From: Phycisphaerae bacterium
GTDB lineage: Bacteria; Planctomycetota; Phycisphaerae; Phycisphaerales; Phycisphaeraceae
NCBI GenBank assembly: GCA_030425705.1
Contig: JAUHZU010000001.1
Coordinates: forward strand, 496,001-560,000
Direction: 5' to 3'
Length of the DNA stretch: 64,000 nt
Both the position numbers and the translations under genes were made by a program. Below the pieces are notes generated by a model, which was given only the letters and a program-made list of their open reading frames with translations, was not told the DNA's origin and made no database searches. This document shows, piece after piece, positions 1 to 9,469 of the stretch (position 1 is the stretch's first letter; each line of letters starts with the position of its first letter).

Positions 1-972
1 CCCGGGCAGGACATCGAACCCCCGCTCGGCCAGGCCATCCCGCCAGTGCCGGGTGTTCGCCTCGAGCTTGTCCCGAAGGGCGGTCGAGCCGCTGAGCATC
101 TCCAGACACTTGATCGAGGCGTTCACGATGCTCGGCGCCACCGTGTTCGAGAACAGGTACGGCCGGGACCGCTGGCGCAACAGCTCGACGATCTCTTTTT
201 TCGCCGAGGTGTACCCGCCCGATGCGCCGCCCAGGGCCTTGCCCAGGGTGCCGGTGATGATGTCGACCCGGTCCATGACCCCGCAGTGCTCGTGCGTGCC
301 CCGGCCGGTCTTGCCGACAAAGCCTACGGCGTGGGAGTCGTCGACCATGACCAGCGCGCTGTACTTGTCCGCCAGGTCGCAGACACCTTCGAGGTTGGCG
401 AGGTAGCCGTCCATCGAGAACACGCCGTCGGTCGCGATGAGCTTGTAGCGTGCCCCGGCCTCGGTCGCCTCCTTAAGCTTGGCTTCGAGGTCGGCCATGT
501 CGTTGTTCTTGTAGCGGTACCGCATCGCCTTACAAAGACGGACGCCGTCGATGATCGACGCATGGTTCAGCTCGTCGCTGATGACCGCGTCTTCCTTGGT
601 GAGCAGTGTCTCGAAGAGCCCGCCGTTGGCGTCGAAGCAGGAGGTGTAGAGGATCGTGTCCTCCATGCCGAGGAACTCGGAGATCTTCTGCTCGAGTGTC
701 TTGTGGATCTGCTGGGTGCCGCAGATGAAGCGGACCGACGCGAGGCCGTAGCCCCAGTCGTCGAAGCTGGCCTTGGCCGCGGCGATGATGTCGGGGTGGT
801 CGGCGAGCCCGAGGTAGTTGTTCGCGCACATATTCAGCACGGGCGTGTCGCTGCTCGTCACACCGACGCGCGCGTCCTGCGGCGAGGTGATGACCCGCTC
901 GTGCTTGTAGAGCCCGGCGTTCTTGATGTCGTCGAGGGTGGTCTGCAGGTGCTGCTGGAAGTCGCCGTACAT
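1..972 (-). CDS. kbl: 2-amino-3-ketobutyrate CoA ligase (glycine C-acetyltransferase), C-terminus cut by window edge
   Basis: PLP enzyme that cleaves 2-amino-3-ketobutyrate with CoA to give glycine and acetyl-CoA, the second step of threonine breakdown. The visible 324 residues begin [10 protein letters not shown] at an ATG and run out of the window in frame; the family is usually just under 400 residues, so about 70 C-terminal residues are missing. Family features that can be read are [10 protein letters not shown] near the N-terminus, the [11 protein letters not shown] motif, the VDDSHAVGF motif and the PLP-lysine region GTLGKALGG. It lies 124 bases downstream of tdh on the same strand, the usual tdh-kbl partnership in which Tdh hands its unstable product to Kbl. 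No separate promoter is obvious in the gap. Confidence 0.95.
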   Translation of the reverse strand, partial: MYGDFQQHLQTTLDDIKNAGLYKHERVITSPQDARVGVTSSDTPVLNMCANNYLGLADHPDIIAAAKASFDDWGYGLASVRFICGTQQIHKTLEQKISEFLGMEDTILYTSCFDANGGLFETLLTKEDAVISDELNHASIIDGVRLCKAMRYRYKNNDMADLEAKLKEATEAGARYKLIATDGVFSMDGYLANLEGVCDLADKYSALVMVDDSHAVGFVGKTGRGTHEHCGVMDRVDIITGTLGKALGGASGGYTSAKKEIVELLRQRSRPYLFSNTVAPSIVNASIKCLEMLSGSTALRDKLEANTRHWRDGLAERGFDVLPG

Positions 973-1096
973 GGTTTACTCGGGTTTCGGGTCTGGGGGT
1001 TTCGTGATGTCGCAGTCGTCCGCAGGCGAGGCATCGGGCAAGGTGTGGATGAGGTCGTTGGAGCTGCGGGGCAACATCCGAGACCCGGCGCCCGAC

Positions 1097-2131
1097 CTAC
1101 CACTTCAACACAACCTTCCCGCACTGGCCCGAGAGCATCGCGTCGAAGCCCTGCTGGAAGTCGTCGACGCCGAAGCGGTGGGTGATGACGGGCGACAGGT
1201 CGAGGCCGGACTTTACCATCGCGGCCATCTTGTACCAGGTCTCATACATCTCCCGGCCGTAGATGCCCTTGATCGTGAGCATATTGAAGACGACGGTGTT
1301 CCAGTCGATCGCCATGCCGTCTTCGGGGATGCCCAGCACGCTGATCTTCCCGCCGTGCGCCATGTTGGCGATCATGTCGGCGAAGGCGCGGGGGTTGCCG
1401 GACATCTCCAGCCCGACGTCGAACCCTTCGCGCATGCCGAGGGCCTGCTGGGCGTCTTTGATCGATGTGTTCGCGACGTTGACGGTGTGCGACGCGCCCA
1501 TAATCGCGGCGAGCGCGAGGCGGTAGTCGTTGATGTCGGTCACGACGATGTGCCGGGCCCCGGCGTGCTTGCAGATCGCCGCGGCCATGATGCCGATCGG
1601 CCCGGCCCCGGTGATGAGCACGTCTTCGCCCAGCAGGTCCCACTGCAGCGCGGTATGCGTTGCGTTGCCGAACGGGTCGAAGATCGACGCGACGTCGCGG
1701 TCGATGTCTTTGGGGTGCTCCCAGACGTTCGCGTTGGGGATGGCGACGTACTCGGCGAACGCGCCGGTGCGGTTCACGCCGATGCCCTTGGTGTCCTTGC
1801 ACAGGTGCCGACGGCCCGCGAGGCAGTTGCGGCAGCGCCCGCACACCACGTGCCCCTCGCCCGAGACGACCATGCCCGGCTTGAAGTCGTTGACGTTGCT
1901 GCCGACCTCGATGATCTCGCCGACGAACTCGTGGCCCACGACCATGGGGACGGGGATCGTCTTCCGCGCCCAGTCGTCCCACTTGTAGATATGCACGTCC
2001 GTGCCGCAGATCCCGGTGCGGTCGACCTTGATGAGGACATCATTGATGCCGATCTTCGGGACGGGCACGTCCTCCATCCAGATACCCTCTTCGGGCTTGG
2101 CTTTGACCAGTGCTTTCATCGTCTCAGGCAT
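1097..2131 (-). CDS. tdh: L-threonine 3-dehydrogenase
   Basis: Zinc- and NAD-dependent medium-chain dehydrogenase of 344 residues, full length, which oxidises threonine to 2-amino-3-ketobutyrate. The catalytic zinc site is visible as [12 protein letters not shown] and GHEFVGE, and the structural zinc site as [15 protein letters not shown]. The Rossmann glycine motif is [10 protein letters not shown]. It starts at ATG 2131 and is followed by kbl. A TATACT hexamer on the minus strand at 2160-2165 is a plausible -10 element, but no convincing -35 lies upstream of it. The gene is divergent from the leucine-controlled leuA leader; in E. coli tdh itself responds to leucine through Lrp, so shared leucine control is possible but is inference here. 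Confidence 0.96.
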   Translation of the reverse strand: MPETMKALVKAKPEEGIWMEDVPVPKIGINDVLIKVDRTGICGTDVHIYKWDDWARKTIPVPMVVGHEFVGEIIEVGSNVNDFKPGMVVSGEGHVVCGRCRNCLAGRRHLCKDTKGIGVNRTGAFAEYVAIPNANVWEHPKDIDRDVASIFDPFGNATHTALQWDLLGEDVLITGAGPIGIMAAAICKHAGARHIVVTDINDYRLALAAIMGASHTVNVANTSIKDAQQALGMREGFDVGLEMSGNPRAFADMIANMAHGGKISVLGIPEDGMAIDWNTVVFNMLTIKGIYGREMYETWYKMAAMVKSGLDLSPVITHRFGVDDFQQGFDAMLSGQCGKVVLKW

Positions 2132-2235
2132 CGCGGGGTCCTGTCGTGCGGGGTCGGGGAGTATAGCTGCATCACCCAGCGATTGTGGACCGTATCAACC
2201 CGTAGTCGCTGGCGCGTACGCGTCGGTTTCGTGCA

Positions 2236-2264
2236 TTGACACCCCGGAAGGGCAGGGGTATTCT
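2236..2264 (+). promoter_or_regulatory. sigma-70 promoter of the leu leader and leuA
   Basis: A consensus -35 TTGACA (2236-2241) is followed by a 17-base spacer and a -10 TATTCT (2259-2264). The expected transcription start, six to seven bases after the -10, falls at about 2270-2271, exactly on the ATG of the leader peptide. The leader would therefore be translated from an essentially leaderless mRNA. Confidence 0.8.
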
Positions 2265-2270
2265 CCGGAC

Positions 2271-2348
2271 ATGCAACGCGACCTGCTCCTTACCGGCGAC
2301 CTCGGCATCGGCCTCCTTGGGCTGCTGCTTATCCCGTCCGCCGGCTAG
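2271..2348 (+). CDS. leuL: leucine leader peptide (25 aa) controlling leuA
   Basis: Short ORF of 25 codons from ATG 2271 to TAG 2346-2348. Nine of the 25 residues are leucine and two are isoleucine, including the runs LLL, LL and LLL, using CTG, CTC and CTT codons. It sits directly under a consensus promoter and ends 34 bases before a strong intrinsic terminator, with leuA beginning 104 bases after its stop codon. This is the classic arrangement of translation-coupled attenuation: ribosome stalling at scarce leucyl-tRNA would prevent terminator formation. No Shine-Dalgarno is possible because the predicted transcript begins at the ATG; leaderless attenuation peptides are known in Actinobacteria. 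The symbol follows the enterobacterial name by function, not by sequence homology. Confidence 0.8.
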   Translation: MQRDLLLTGDLGIGLLGLLLIPSAG

Positions 2349-2410
2349 GGCACCGCGATCAACCACTGCGACGATCGATCCACCCCGCCGGCCGCCCGGC
2401 GGGGTTATTG
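2338..2410 (+). terminator. leuA transcription attenuator (terminator with competing segment)
   Basis: The terminator is a perfect 9-bp stem CCCCGCCGG (2383-2391), loop CCGC and CCGGCGGGG (2396-2404), followed by TTATTG. The end of the leader ORF carries a second copy of the left-arm heptamer CCGCCGG (2338-2344), which could pair with the right arm, and a self-complementary GCCGGC (2340-2345) that could pair with the same hexamer at 2387-2392. Either pairing would disrupt the terminator. A ribosome at the leader stop codon would cover this competing segment, whereas one stalled on the leucine codons upstream would leave it free. Confidence 0.75.
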
Positions 2411-2451
2411 TGTATGTCCCCGGGCCCCGGTCCCTTACCTTGAAGAACACC

Positions 2452-4020
2452 ATGCCAACACCCATCCGCATCTTCGACACGACCCTGCGCGACGGCGAGC
2501 AGTCGCCCGGGGCCTCGCTGAACCACGACGAGAAGGTCCAGATCGCCCGCCACCTCGAAGCGATGGGGGTGGACATCATCGAGGCCGGCTTCCCGATCAC
2601 CAGCCAGGGCGACTTCGAGGCCGTCAAGGCCATCGGTAAGGACCTGGCGCAATCCACGGTCTGTGGGCTCGCCCGCTGTATCAACGCCGACATCGAGCGC
2701 GCGGCCGAGGCCCTCAAGAACGCGCACAACCCCCGGATCCACGTCTTCTGCGCGACCTCGAACATCCACCTCGAGCACAAGTTCGGCAAGCCGTTCGAGG
2801 CGATCCTCGAGATGTCCGTCAAGGGCGTGGAGAAGGCGAAGCAGTACGTCGACGACATCGAGTTCAGCCCGGAGGACGGTAGCCGGACCGGCATCGACGA
2901 ACTGGAGCAGATCACCCGCGCCGCCATCCAGGCCGGCGCGACTACGATCAACATCCCGGATACGGTGGGCTATTCGATGCCGGCCGAGTACGGCGCGATC
3001 TTCTCCCAGCTCCGCGAGCGTATCCCGGAGATCGACCGGGACGGGATCATCCTCTCGGCGCACTGCCACAACGACCTGGGCGTGGCCGTGGCCAACTCGC
3101 TGGCCGCGGTCGAGGGCGGGGCGCGGCAGGTCGAGTGCACGATCAACGGCATCGGCGAGCGCGCGGGCAACGCCGCGCTCGAAGAGATCGTGATGGCCCT
3201 GCGGACCCGCGCCGACTTCTACGGCAAGTACACGACCGCGATCGATGCCTCGAAGATCTACCACGCCAGCCGGATGGTCTCGACGCTGACCGGCCTCGCG
3301 GTGCAGCGGAACAAGGCCGTCGTCGGTCAGAATGCGTTCGCCCACGAAGCGGGCATCCACCAGGACGGGATGCTGAAGAACCGCAACACCTACGAGATCA
3401 TGGACCCGCGCGACATCGGGGTGCCCGAGAGCAAGCTGGTCTTGGGCAAGCACTCGGGCCGGCACGCCCTGGCGGACCGGATCAAGGAGCTGGGCTATGC
3501 CGTGGACGACGAGACGCTCGAGCGGGTGTACCACGACTTCAAGGAGCTGGCGGACAAGAAGAAGGACGTCTACGACGAAGACATCGAGGCGTTGCTGGAC
3601 CAGGGGCTGAGCGATGGCAAGGAGCAGTATGAGCTGGTGCGGTTCCACGTGACCGCGGGGACCGAGCAGACGTCGATGGCGTACGTGATGCTCAAGACCC
3701 CCGACGGCGAGATGAAGGGCGACACCGCGCACGGCTTCGGCCCGATCGAGGCGGTGCTCGCGGCGGTGCAGCGCATCGCCGGCGTGGATGCCCGGCTGGA
3801 GGAGTACGCCTCGCGCGCGCTCACCGGCGGGACGGAGGCGATGGGTGAGGCGAACGTGCGCATCAGCAGCGCCGGGCGGATGGCGCGGGGGCGGGGGGTG
3901 TCGACCGACATCATCGAGGCGGTGGTGATCGCGTTTGTCACGGCGATCAACCGGATCGCCGCAATGGGGCCGGCACCCGAGACACACGAGGGCGACACCG
4001 CCGGGTTCGCTTCGCCATGA
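2452..4020 (+). CDS. leuA: 2-isopropylmalate synthase
   Basis: Condenses acetyl-CoA with 2-ketoisovalerate in the first committed step of leucine synthesis. The protein has 522 residues from ATG 2452, matching the usual length of the long LeuA form with its C-terminal leucine-binding regulatory domain. The catalytic TIM barrel shows [13 protein letters not shown] near the N-terminus, the metal-binding [12 protein letters not shown] and [14 protein letters not shown]. The reading frame is open further upstream to 2236, but that part overlaps the leader and attenuator and has no family similarity, so ATG 2452 was chosen. It is regulated by the attenuator upstream. Its stop overlaps the following methyltransferase start (ATGA). 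Confidence 0.96.
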   Translation: MPTPIRIFDTTLRDGEQSPGASLNHDEKVQIARHLEAMGVDIIEAGFPITSQGDFEAVKAIGKDLAQSTVCGLARCINADIERAAEALKNAHNPRIHVFCATSNIHLEHKFGKPFEAILEMSVKGVEKAKQYVDDIEFSPEDGSRTGIDELEQITRAAIQAGATTINIPDTVGYSMPAEYGAIFSQLRERIPEIDRDGIILSAHCHNDLGVAVANSLAAVEGGARQVECTINGIGERAGNAALEEIVMALRTRADFYGKYTTAIDASKIYHASRMVSTLTGLAVQRNKAVVGQNAFAHEAGIHQDGMLKNRNTYEIMDPRDIGVPESKLVLGKHSGRHALADRIKELGYAVDDETLERVYHDFKELADKKKDVYDEDIEALLDQGLSDGKEQYELVRFHVTAGTEQTSMAYVMLKTPDGEMKGDTAHGFGPIEAVLAAVQRIAGVDARLEEYASRALTGGTEAMGEANVRISSAGRMARGRGVSTDIIEAVVIAFVTAINRIAAMGPAPETHEGDTAGFASP

Positions 4021-4682
4021 GCCGGTCCGAGTTCGGCGAGATCGCGCGGGAGCACTACCGCCGGCGGGACTACGTCGGGCTGTTCGAGACGTTTTACGCC
4101 AACGTCGGCGGCGATCCGAGCCGCGTGCCTTGGGCGGACCTGCGGCCCCACGATGCGATGCTGCGTTGGCTCGACGGCCAGCCCGCCCCGGCACCGGGCC
4201 AACGCGCGGCGGTCGTCGGCTGCGGCTTGGGGGACGACGCGATCGCCCTGGCCGAGCGGGGCTACCACACGCTGGGCTTCGACATCGCGCCGACCGCGAT
4301 CGACTGGGCCGGCCAGCGATTCAGCCACGAGCGCCTGCGGTTTGAGGTGGCCGACCTGTTCACGCTGCCGCAGGCCCTGCTCGGGGCGTTTGACCTGGTC
4401 GTTGAAATCTACACCTTCCAGTCCCTGCCCCTTGCGGTCCGGCCGGCGGCGATGGACCATGCCGCTTCGCTGGTCGCGCCGGGCGGCCGGCTGCTGGTGA
4501 TCTGCCGTGGCCGCAACGCGGACGAGCCCGCGACGAAGCTGCCGTTCCCGCTGCAGCGGTCGGAGCTTGCACGGTTCACGGACGCGTGCGGCCTGGCCGA
4601 AACGCGTTTCGAGGACTTCATGGATCAGCAGGACCCGCCGGTCCGTCGCTTCCTGGCCGAGTACCGCCGGCCGGCGGATTAG
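4017..4682 (+). CDS. class I SAM-dependent methyltransferase
   Basis: A 221-residue protein with a Rossmann methyltransferase core. Motif I is VVGCGLGDDAIALAE, followed by the acidic strand end GFDIAPTAIDWA and, later, the post-motif stretch FDLVVEIYTFQSL. The size and order of motifs resemble small-molecule methyltransferases of the thiopurine or tellurite type, but the substrate cannot be told. Its ATG overlaps the leuA stop by four bases, so it is probably translationally coupled to leuA and would share leucine attenuation. It has no obvious role in leucine synthesis. Confidence 0.8.
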   Translation: MSRSEFGEIAREHYRRRDYVGLFETFYANVGGDPSRVPWADLRPHDAMLRWLDGQPAPAPGQRAAVVGCGLGDDAIALAERGYHTLGFDIAPTAIDWAGQRFSHERLRFEVADLFTLPQALLGAFDLVVEIYTFQSLPLAVRPAAMDHAASLVAPGGRLLVICRGRNADEPATKLPFPLQRSELARFTDACGLAETRFEDFMDQQDPPVRRFLAEYRRPAD

Positions 4683-4724
4683 CGGGTGAGGGCGGCGGCA
4701 CCCGGACTGAAAAGGATGCTCACG

Positions 4725-5288
4725 ATGCTTGGTTTTATCCTGCCCGTCGCCGACGGCATTACGCTGCGCCTGGTCGAGCCGCGGCACGCGGAAGAGATGT
4801 ACGCGCTGGTGGATGCGAACCGCGAGCACATCGCGCGGTGGATGCCTTGGCCGGACCACACCAAGTCGCCGGACGATGCGCGGGCGTATGCCGAGCGGGT
4901 GCTGCGCGAGTTCGCGGAGCACAAGGCGATCGGCCTGAGCATCCTGGTCGACGGGAAGATCGCCGGCGGGACGGGCTGGACCGACTGGAAAGACACGACG
5001 GATGTGCTCGGTGTCCGGCACGCGTCGGCAGACATCGGTTACTGGATCGCGGCGGAACACCTGGGCAAAGGGATCGTGACGCGCTGTGTCCAGACGCTGA
5101 CCCGTCACGCGTTCGAGGAGTACGACCTGCACCGTCTGACGATCCGTGCCGAGCCGGAGAACGCCAAGAGCTGGAAGGTCGCCGAGCGGGCCGGCTACAC
5201 CCGGGAGGGCACGATGCACGGCGTCTGCCGGTTCCGTGAGCGTTGGATCGACCACCACCTGTACGCCCGGATCAACCCGTCCCACTAG
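4725..5288 (+). CDS. GNAT family N-acetyltransferase, RimJ/RimL type
   Basis: Protein of 187 residues from ATG 4725. It begins MLGFILPVADGITLRLVEPR, a typical opening of the RimJ/RimL group that acetylates protein N-termini or small amines. The acetyl-CoA-binding region appears as DIGYWIAAEHLGKGIVTRC, followed by HRLTIRAEPENAKSWKVAE and GYTREG, the normal order in this family. An AAAGG at 4711-4715 gives a nine-base spacing to ATG 4725; ATG 4716 and GTG 4686 are alternative in-frame starts. The substrate is unknown. Confidence 0.85.
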   Translation: MLGFILPVADGITLRLVEPRHAEEMYALVDANREHIARWMPWPDHTKSPDDARAYAERVLREFAEHKAIGLSILVDGKIAGGTGWTDWKDTTDVLGVRHASADIGYWIAAEHLGKGIVTRCVQTLTRHAFEEYDLHRLTIRAEPENAKSWKVAERAGYTREGTMHGVCRFRERWIDHHLYARINPSH

Positions 5289-5303
5289 GGCGGCTGCCGG
5301 CGG

Positions 5304-5327
5304 CCGGGGGGCTTTGGCCCGGTGTTT
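5304..5327 (+). terminator. possible intrinsic terminator after the GNAT gene
   Basis: CCGGG (5304-5308) can pair with CCCGG (5318-5322), followed by TGTTTTGGGTGTTT. The stem is short and the T-tract is interrupted, so this is a weak call. It lies 15 bases after the acetyltransferase stop codon. Confidence 0.35.
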
Positions 5328-5485
5328 TGGGTGTTTCCGGGCCGCTTACGAGACCTGAATAATAGTGGCGGGCCTCGCTGGCCGATGATTGTGGATAGAC
5401 GGGGCCGCCGCCCCGAGCGCCGCATTCGGGCTAGAGTATCGGAGGGTTGGCACGGAAGCCGCCCACGGAGCCCATGGAGAACAGG

Positions 5486-6925
5486 ATGGCCACCACCGCC
5501 GCGAAGACCCCGGACCGCCCCAAAACCACATCCGCCGACCAACAGACCAAGCAGTTTGTGCTGGACACCAACGTCCTGCTGCACAACCCCAAGTCGCTGT
5601 ACATGTTTGACGACAACCACGTCGTCATCCCCTTCACCGTCCTCAGCGAGCTGGACAAGTTCAAGAAGAACAACGACGACACCGGCCGATCCGCCCGCGA
5701 GGTGATCCGCCAGCTCGACGCGTTGCGCGCGAAGGGGACCCTCGCCGACGGTGTCGAGTGGAACGGGCACGGCGGGACCGTGCGCGTGGAGTTCGCCGAC
5801 CTGTCGACCTGCAAGAAACGCCCGGACTGGTTTGTCGAGGACACCCCGGACAACCGCATCATCGGCGTGGCGTGGACGCTGACCCAGCAGGGCAAGCGCA
5901 CGGTGATGATCACCAAGGACATCAACGTCCGGCTGAAGTCCGACGCGCTGGGCATCCAGACCGAGGACTTCGAGGCGGAGAAGGTCGACATCGACCACCT
6001 CTACGCCGGCTACCGCACGCTCGCGGTGCCCAGCGAGGTGATCGACCAGCTCTACGAAGAGAAGCAGATCGAACTGGACACGATCCGCCCGTACCTGACC
6101 GAAGAGCAGTCGGATGGCTCGACGGTGGAGGTGAAGGTCCACGCGAACCAGTTCGTGCAGCTCCGCGACCAGTTCGATGAGTCGCACACCGGGCTCGCGC
6201 GTCTGCTGGCCGACACGGACCACCTGATCCCGATCCAGGGCCCGCGTCGGCCGGTGTCTGGCATCATCCCGCGCAACGTGCAGCAGACGATGGCGATGGA
6301 CCTGCTGATGGACGACGAGGTGAAGCTCGTCACGCTGCTGGGGATGGCCGGCTCGGGCAAGACGCTGCTGGCGATCGCGGCGGGGCTGAGCAAGACCTTC
6401 CACGAGCCGCGGTACGACAAGCTGCTGGTGGCCCGGCCGATCATGCCGATGGGCCGTGATATCGGCTACCTGCCCGGCGACAAGGACGAGAAGCTCGGCG
6501 CGTGGATGCAGCCGATCTTTGACAACCTCGCCTACCTGCTCTCGACCCGCGGCGCCGACGCGCAGCACGCCGACTCCAAGCCCGTCGAGCAGCGGATCAA
6601 CGAGTTGACCGCCTCGGGCAAGCTGGTGATGGAGCCGTTGACCTACATCCGCGGCCGGTCGATCCCACACCAGTTCCTGATCGTCGACGAGGCGCAGAAC
6701 CTGACGCCCCACGAGGTGAAGACGATCGTCTCCCGTGTGGGCGAGGGGACCAAGATCGTGCTGACCGGCGACGTCGCGCAGATCGATAACCCCTACCTCG
6801 ACGCGTCGAGCAACGGGCTGTCATACATGGTCGAGCGGTTCAAGGGCCAGCCCCTGTCCGGGCACATCACGCTCGCGCGCAGCGAGCGGAGCGCCCTCGC
6901 GTCGCTCGCGGCCGACCTGTTGTAG
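5486..6925 (+). CDS. PIN domain - PhoH family ATPase (PhoH2 type)
   Basis: Fusion of an N-terminal PIN nuclease domain with a C-terminal PhoH ATPase, about 479 residues. The PIN domain opens with FVLDTNVLLHNP and carries later acidic clusters such as VEDTPDNRIIGVAW and TKDINVRLK. The PhoH half shows Walker A GMAGSGKTLLA near residue 287 and Walker B FLIVDEAQNLT near residue 398, followed by LTGDVAQIDNPY. Characterised PhoH2 proteins are ATP-dependent RNA helicase/ribonucleases. ATG 5486 was chosen because GGAG (5476-5479) precedes it by six bases; ATG 5474 and TTG 5447 are in-frame alternatives. Confidence 0.92.
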   Translation: MATTAAKTPDRPKTTSADQQTKQFVLDTNVLLHNPKSLYMFDDNHVVIPFTVLSELDKFKKNNDDTGRSAREVIRQLDALRAKGTLADGVEWNGHGGTVRVEFADLSTCKKRPDWFVEDTPDNRIIGVAWTLTQQGKRTVMITKDINVRLKSDALGIQTEDFEAEKVDIDHLYAGYRTLAVPSEVIDQLYEEKQIELDTIRPYLTEEQSDGSTVEVKVHANQFVQLRDQFDESHTGLARLLADTDHLIPIQGPRRPVSGIIPRNVQQTMAMDLLMDDEVKLVTLLGMAGSGKTLLAIAAGLSKTFHEPRYDKLLVARPIMPMGRDIGYLPGDKDEKLGAWMQPIFDNLAYLLSTRGADAQHADSKPVEQRINELTASGKLVMEPLTYIRGRSIPHQFLIVDEAQNLTPHEVKTIVSRVGEGTKIVLTGDVAQIDNPYLDASSNGLSYMVERFKGQPLSGHITLARSERSALASLAADLL

Positions 6926-6992
6926 ACGCCGGCGACCGGGCGGTGATGAAACGTGCCCCGCCGCCGGCCCGTCGTTGGGTTGAGTGTGACGC

Positions 6993-9359
6993 ATGGCCAA
7001 GCCGAAAACCAGCCCGACCCCCGCACACGCGCCGGCCCGGCCGGACCACCACGGCCCGATGGTCGCCCCGCCCGACGAGCGCAATCCCCGCCGACGCGGC
7101 CGACGCCTGCTCCGGCTGGTGTTCTTCCTGATCCTGCTGCTGATCGTACTCGTCGTCGCCGGGCCCAAACTCCTCAGCACCGGCCCCGGCACGCGGCTGC
7201 TGCTGGCGCAGGTCAACCGTCGGATCGACGGCAACCTCCAGGCCCAGTCGCTCTCCATTGCCTGGTTCTCCGGCCAGCGGCTGGACGGCGTCAGCTACAC
7301 CTCGGCCGACGGTGCGCAGCACATCACCGCGGGGAGCATCGACCTGCCCGACGCGACCCTCTGGGCCCTGCTCACCGGCGACCGTGACCTCGGCGTCGTC
7401 CGCGTCCGCGACCTGCACGGGACCACGACCGAACTGCCGCCCCAGCCCCCCGCGCCCCCGGCGGACCCGAGCGACCGGCCCCCGAACCGCGGCACAGGCA
7501 GCACCCCGCCGAAGGCATCGCCCGGCTGGATGCGCGGGCTGTCGCTCGAACTCACCGTCGATGGGCTCGACTGGCACTACGCCGCGATCGACCGTGACAC
7601 GATCGAGGTCGCGACGCCGCGGCTGACGCTGCAGGTGCCCGGCGACGGCGCGGTGCACCTGCAGAGCGCCGGGACCGTACGGCAGGGCGACGAGACCGGG
7701 CGCTTCGTCATCGACGCCAAGGCGACGCGCCTGATCGATGTCTACGGCCACGCGCAGGTGATGCAGGCCGAGTACGCCGTCGACGTCACTCTGCAGCAGG
7801 TGCCGGTGGACGTCGCGTCGCGTGTGTTCGGCACACCGCAGCGCGCGGCGGCGGTGTTGGGCGGCCGTGCGTTCACGGTCGAGGCCGAGGTCCAGGGCCC
7901 GGTCGATGAGCTGACCGCCGCGATGCGTGTGGATGCCGAGCACCTGCTGGCCGAGTTCGTGCTCCTAAGCGAAGGGGATGCGCTGACGCTCGGGCCGAGG
8001 TCCAGCGCCCGGTGGACGCTGACCCCCGAGGGGTATGCCGCGCTCATGCCCGAGAGCCGATACGCGCTTGAGGCCCCGGTCGTATGGAACATGCAGCAGC
8101 CGCAGCTGGTCATCCCCACCGGCGGCGGGTCGGTGGATACCGCGTCGATCACGCTCCGCGCAGCGCTGCGTGCCGAGGGTGCGGCGCTGGTCGACGCCGA
8201 GGGAGGACGCATCCCGCTGACCGGGCTGCGGCTGGGGCTCGCGACCGATGCGCTGGGCACTCAGCTTGTCGCACGGTTCGAGGCGCAGGCGCGCGCGGCA
8301 GAGGATGCCGACGCGTCCGAGGCGACACCTCCTCTGACCGGGAAGCTCACCATCACCGAGCCGCTGGGCGACACACCGCAGGCGGCCCTGCGCCTGGACG
8401 ACGTACCCACCGCTTTGATCGAGGCGGTGATGGGTGGCCGGGGCGGGCTGGTCGCGGCGCTGGGCCCGACGGTGCAGACCGCCACGGCGCGGGGCCGGTT
8501 TGCGGCCGGCCGGCTCGCGGAGGCGACGCTCTTCGCCAACTGGGACGAGCAGGGCGCGGGCCCGGTCGAGGGGGCGCTGGCCGTCATGCCCCCGGCGACG
8601 TTCGTGATCGACGAGCAGGGCCACGTTACCTCGGAAGACGGACGCGACATCGCGCTGCAGCTCCACGTCACCCCCGCTTTGGGCGACTACTGGCTGGGCC
8701 AGCTCCACCCCGTGTTGTTTGATGCGCAGAGCGCCGACCGGCCGATCCGAGTCACGCTCGACGGGTCGTCGCTGCGCCTGCCGGTGTCGGGGGACTGGAA
8801 GTCATCGGCCTTGATGGACGCCAGCATCGACCTGGGCACGCTGCGGTTCGGTGCGGGGAGCCTGCTGGCGAAGGTCGTGGCGTGGGCGGGGCACGACGGG
8901 GAGCAGGCGAGCTTCCGGCCCGCAGCGGTGACGCTGCGCGAGGGCGAGCTGCGCTACCGCGACCTCGCGTTTGCCGTGGGCAACGTCGAGATGGGTTTCG
9001 AGGGCGCGGTGGACCTGCCCGAGCAGCGGCTGGTCGAGATGGTCGCCCGGGTGCCCGCCGGGTCGCTGCTCAAGGTGTTCCAGGACCTGGAAGGCGTCGT
9101 CGAGCCGGACGACGCGCTGCTGATCCCGATGCGCGGCCCGATCCGTCAGCCGGATGTGGATACGCGGCAGTTCCAGCAGGAGATCGTGCGGCTGCTGTCC
9201 GCCGCGCCGCGTCGTCGTGTCGAGCGGGAGATCGACGACCTGCTGGAGCGGGTGCGTGAATCGGCCGGCGACGGCGCGGGGGCCCGCGGGGTGGACGCGG
9301 TGGAGGATGCGCTCCGCCTGCTCCTGGGCGGCAAGCGCGAGCAGCCCGCCCCCGAGTAG
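6993..9359 (+). CDS. large membrane-anchored AsmA/TamB-like protein
   Basis: A 788-residue protein with a short basic, proline-rich cytoplasmic N-terminus, one membrane segment around residues 39-58 (LVFFLILLLIVLVVAG) and a long periplasmic beta-rich region. After the membrane segment comes a stretch like NRRIDGNLQAQSLSIAWFSG, the pattern seen at the start of AsmA-like proteins, in which repeated strands form a lipid-conducting groove. A proline-rich linker lies around residues 145-170, and the C-terminus has MRGPIRQPDVDTRQF followed by a helical tail. A role in envelope lipid transport or outer-membrane homeostasis is an inference from the family. It starts 67 bases after the PhoH gene. Confidence 0.65.
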   Translation: MAKPKTSPTPAHAPARPDHHGPMVAPPDERNPRRRGRRLLRLVFFLILLLIVLVVAGPKLLSTGPGTRLLLAQVNRRIDGNLQAQSLSIAWFSGQRLDGVSYTSADGAQHITAGSIDLPDATLWALLTGDRDLGVVRVRDLHGTTTELPPQPPAPPADPSDRPPNRGTGSTPPKASPGWMRGLSLELTVDGLDWHYAAIDRDTIEVATPRLTLQVPGDGAVHLQSAGTVRQGDETGRFVIDAKATRLIDVYGHAQVMQAEYAVDVTLQQVPVDVASRVFGTPQRAAAVLGGRAFTVEAEVQGPVDELTAAMRVDAEHLLAEFVLLSEGDALTLGPRSSARWTLTPEGYAALMPESRYALEAPVVWNMQQPQLVIPTGGGSVDTASITLRAALRAEGAALVDAEGGRIPLTGLRLGLATDALGTQLVARFEAQARAAEDADASEATPPLTGKLTITEPLGDTPQAALRLDDVPTALIEAVMGGRGGLVAALGPTVQTATARGRFAAGRLAEATLFANWDEQGAGPVEGALAVMPPATFVIDEQGHVTSEDGRDIALQLHVTPALGDYWLGQLHPVLFDAQSADRPIRVTLDGSSLRLPVSGDWKSSALMDASIDLGTLRFGAGSLLAKVVAWAGHDGEQASFRPAAVTLREGELRYRDLAFAVGNVEMGFEGAVDLPEQRLVEMVARVPAGSLLKVFQDLEGVVEPDDALLIPMRGPIRQPDVDTRQFQQEIVRLLSAAPRRRVEREIDDLLERVRESAGDGAGARGVDAVEDALRLLLGGKREQPAPE

Positions 9360-9469
9360 CCACATCACGCTGCGGCAGAGTTGCTCTCCACTGTTTCTCT
9401 AACCGAAGGAGCGGCGTATCAGAGGACCGGCCCCATGCGTGCGGCGCTGAATCCCCGTACGCTTTAGCC

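Noticed and set aside
2166-2205. TTGATA on the minus strand as a -35 for tdh
   Set aside because: It lies 27 bases from the TATACT hexamer, too far for a sigma-70 promoter; the position expected for a -35 has no match.
2359-4194. Long antisense ORFs opposite leuA and many other genes
   Set aside because: They are frame shadows of GC-rich coding DNA, with arginine-, alanine- and valine-rich sequences and no recognisable domains, while the other strand has a clear gene.
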